A stretch of DNA of 64,000 nucleotides from Semisulcospira habei (Eukaryota; Mollusca; Gastropoda; Semisulcospiridae). The position numbers and the translations under genes were made by a program. Position 1 is the stretch's first letter. Each line of letters begins with the position of its first letter. The notes beneath the pieces are model-generated. The model was not told the origin of the DNA, ran no database searches, and saw nothing but the letters and a program-made list of their open reading frames with translations. The DNA is taken from positions 120,178,417 through 120,242,416 of the forward strand of contig BTPG01000005.1 of the NCBI GenBank assembly GCA_036245525.1, written 5' to 3'. Positions 62,056 to 64,000 of this stretch are shown piece after piece.

Positions 62056-63396
62056 CAGTAGCGAGTGTACCCACTGTTTGCAGCCAAGCATTTAATGCAG
62101 CGTTGATGCATGGAGTTCACCAGGGTTCGGAGAACATATGGGATCGCTTCCCACTCTTGATGCAGGAACTGAGTCACCTCGGGGACACCTTGAGGTGGGG
62201 GGGGGGGGGGGGTTGCTGACTACACGTTGCCCCTGCACGTCTCGGAGGTGTTCGATGAACAGATCAGGTGAACAAGCTGGCCACTCCATTATCATGATGC
62301 CCCGTTGCTCAAGGTACTTATTCACCACACGGGCGCGATGCAGAACAGCATTGTCGCCTATGGCTTGGAGAGCTGGCTGGACTGATGAGGGGCTTCAGAA
62401 TCTCATCCCGATAGCGCAGTCCAGTCAGGGTGCCTCGGATGACGTGGAGGTGGGGGGGGGGGGGGGTCCTGCCTTCCCTCCTGAAGCCTGTCCAGACCAT
62501 GACTGAGCCAGTCACCTCGGGGACGCCTTGAGGTGGGGGGTGGTTGCTGACTGCACGTTGCCCCAGCACGTCTCGGAGGTGTTCGATGAACAGATCAGGT
62601 AAACAAGCTGGCCACTCCATTATCATGATGCCCCGTTGCTCAAGGTACTCGTCCACCACACGGGTGCGATGCAGAACAGCATTGTCGCCTATGGCTTGGA
62701 GAGCTGGCTGGATGAGGGGCTTCACAATCCCGTCCTGATAGCGCAGTCCAGTCAGGGTGCCTCGGATGACGGGGTGGGAGGGGGGGGGGGGTCCTGCCTT
62801 CCCTGCTGAAGCCTGTCCAGACCATGACTGGGCCTCGTCCATAGCAATCCACCTCTTGGACGCATCCATCCGTGAATCGCTCGCCCTGGCGTCTCCAGAC
62901 CCTCACCCTGCCGTCCTTGAAGGACACGGTGAATCGTGACTCATCAGTAAACAGAACCTGAGTCCACTGGAGTCTGTTTCACCTCACATGTTGACGACAC
63001 CAGGCAACCTGGGCTCTGCCATGAGCTGGAGTGAGACCGGGGTATTCTCACTGATGCTCTGCATGAAGCCAGGCGGCCAATTTCGCGCAGATGTCGGCAG
63101 ACTGTGCTTCTGCTGACGTTAACGTTTGCAGCTTGCATCAGTTGACGTCGCAGAGTGGTTGACGTGACAGTTTGGTCGCGCAGAGCCACCGACTACACGG
63201 AGGTATCTGTCCTCCCTTCTGCTGGTGCAGCAGGGTCGTCGTTCTGCCCTTTCAGTTTCTTGGAATCGTGCCAGCAGCCTCTGGATCACTGAATGGGACA
63301 CCCCAAGACGTCTCCCAACTTCTCGTCCGGAAATTCCATCCTGCAGCCATGCTAGCGCCTGGCCTTGATCTACGTTAGGCTTCGTCGTGGTGGCAT
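62056..63396 (-). pseudogene. Tc1-like transposase
   Basis: Minus-strand cut-and-paste transposase. The start is MPPRRSLT at 63396. Helix-turn-helix part: ALAWLQDGISGREVGRRLGV and SHSVIQRLLARFQETERAER. Middle: TLRRQLMQAANVNVSRSTVC and RHLREIG. Catalytic region: VSFKDGRVRVWRRQGERFTD, then GPVMVWTGFSREGR, then DNAVLHRTRVVDEYLEQRGI (second Asp) and MEWPACSPDLFIEHL, where SPDLNPIEH is usual. C-terminus EWEAIPYVLRTLVNSMHQRC. Several frameshifts occur at G homopolymers, and a 338-bp internal tandem duplication repeats the catalytic part. Confidence 0.85.
62173..62846 (-). repeat. 338-bp tandem duplication in the Tc1-like gene
   Basis: 62173-62510 and 62511-62846 are near-identical, both starting GTCACCTCGGGGAC. 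Each contains G homopolymers of variable length. Confidence 0.85.
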
Positions 63397-63486
63397 GGTT
63401 AGTTAAGTGACAATTATGCCCCTACTGTACCGGTATTTGTGCCGAAACAGAAGTGCTCAGTGTTCACGACTGACCCCTTTAGCAGG

Positions 63487-63640
63487 TGCATCACGACTTT
63501 ACCGAGTTTTTCCACCTGCCTGCCTTTGGTACGCTTGCCAATATCGCAAAGCTTTTAACAAAAACTGACGATGTTTCACGTGCATTTGATACTTTTGTAG
63601 AAGTTGATGAATTGTTGTCTATTGTTTCCTGTACAGTGGA
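63487..63640 (+). CDS. Candidate exon, unknown
   Basis: An open stretch after CCCCTTTAGCAG reads VHHDFTEFFHLPAFGTLANI, then AKLLTKTDDVSRAFDTFVEV and DELLSI. It looks protein-like (amphipathic, no repeats) and ends before a tRNA-headed SINE. I cannot locate a convincing donor and recognise no family. It could be another exon of a host gene or part of an unknown element. Confidence 0.25.
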
Positions 63641-63650
63641 CTGTCTAAGG

Positions 63651-64000
63651 TCCGTGGCGCAGTGGTTAAGGCGCCTGCCACCAATGCTAAAGGTGCGAGG
63701 TTCGATTCCGGGTTCCGGCGTCGGATTTTTCTCCTCTAGTAAGTGTCACCGTTAATTCGGGCGGACCGTCGGGGGTTCTTTCTCCGGGTACTCCGGCTCT
63801 TCCTCCCCCTCCACTTTGGTATCAGTTTCAGCCAACTTAATAAAATTTCAAATACAAAACGATTTCCAAATACCGTCAGTAGCTCGCTTGAGCTTGCCCT
63901 TAGCACCACGTGAATGTTCTGTGTTTACGTACAGTGTGTGAGTGAATGCGTGTGATTCACGTGAGCGTGCTTGTTGGGTTCAGTTCGCGGCTACATTCTG
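63651..64000 (+). mobile_element. tRNA-headed SINE, cut by window end
   Basis: The head resembles a tRNA, with A box TGGCGCAGTGG and B box GGTTCGATTCC (RNA polymerase III promoter). A unique body follows, shared with 55282-55683. It is not a functional tRNA because the acceptor ends do not pair. Confidence 0.85.

Noticed and set aside
63651..63724. A tRNA gene
   Set aside because: A and B boxes are present, but the acceptor stem does not pair and the sequence continues into a SINE body shared with 55282-55683.

Overview
The window is eukaryotic repeat-rich DNA from an invertebrate, most likely a marine mollusc. That is inferred from the repeat mix (DIRS-like, Gypsy-like, L2/CR1-like, Penelope-like, Polinton, tRNA-derived SINEs, a SINE with an ATCA tail) and is not proven. 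No prokaryotic gene organisation is present. Almost everything is mobile DNA, stacked by insertion into insertion. I could resolve the order because many elements keep target-site duplications (TSDs) or interrupt a recognisable reading frame.

Layout. 1-1008: 3' end of one DIRS-like element (DIRS-C). 1009-2108: probable host DNA with a small SINE and a candidate host exon (1685-1807). About 2109-53324: a second DIRS-like element (DIRS-A), split many times. Its left end carries a block (2173-15573) flanked by a 37-bp direct repeat. That block holds a Gypsy-like LTR retrotransposon (2701-15013, TSD CAAT). Its pol is interrupted inside the RT active-site region by a third DIRS element (DIRS-B, 6431-12677), and downstream by a LINE 3' fragment. 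The DIRS-A body (15574-22159) has RT/RNase H and the first part of a tyrosine recombinase, which is cut at 22159 and resumes at 52540. In between lies an L2/CR1-like LINE (LINE-A). LINE-A in turn contains a Penelope-like element (23706-25962), another LINE (26213-29116) and a solo LTR (30742-50318). Inside the solo LTR sits an 18.3-kb Polinton/Maverick (31001-49283, TSD CCCGTA). Inside one Polinton gene sits a SINE (47733-48117, 14-bp TSD).

The Polinton is the best-preserved coding block. It has a DD35E integrase, a protein-primed family B DNA polymerase (1159 aa), an A32-like packaging ATPase, a candidate double-jelly-roll major capsid protein, a candidate minor capsid protein and several membrane or coiled-coil proteins. 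A 30-residue ORF at the end carries PSAP and PPEY motifs. Integrase and polymerase serve integration and protein-primed replication; ATPase and capsid-like proteins imply a virion-forming ancestor. No adenain-like protease was recognised. One gene is broken by the SINE, and a decayed inverted copy of the polymerase 5' end lies beside a 20-N assembly gap.

53325-64000: probable end of the host gene (53394-53429), then a TIR element (54305-59730, TSD ATAATTA) with nested insertions, a cluster of near-perfect hairpin MITEs (59.8-61.8 kb), a degenerate Tc1-like transposase (minus strand, 62056-63396) and a tRNA-headed SINE running off the end. Apart from several intact Polinton ORFs, coding regions are broken by stops, frameshifts or insertions.
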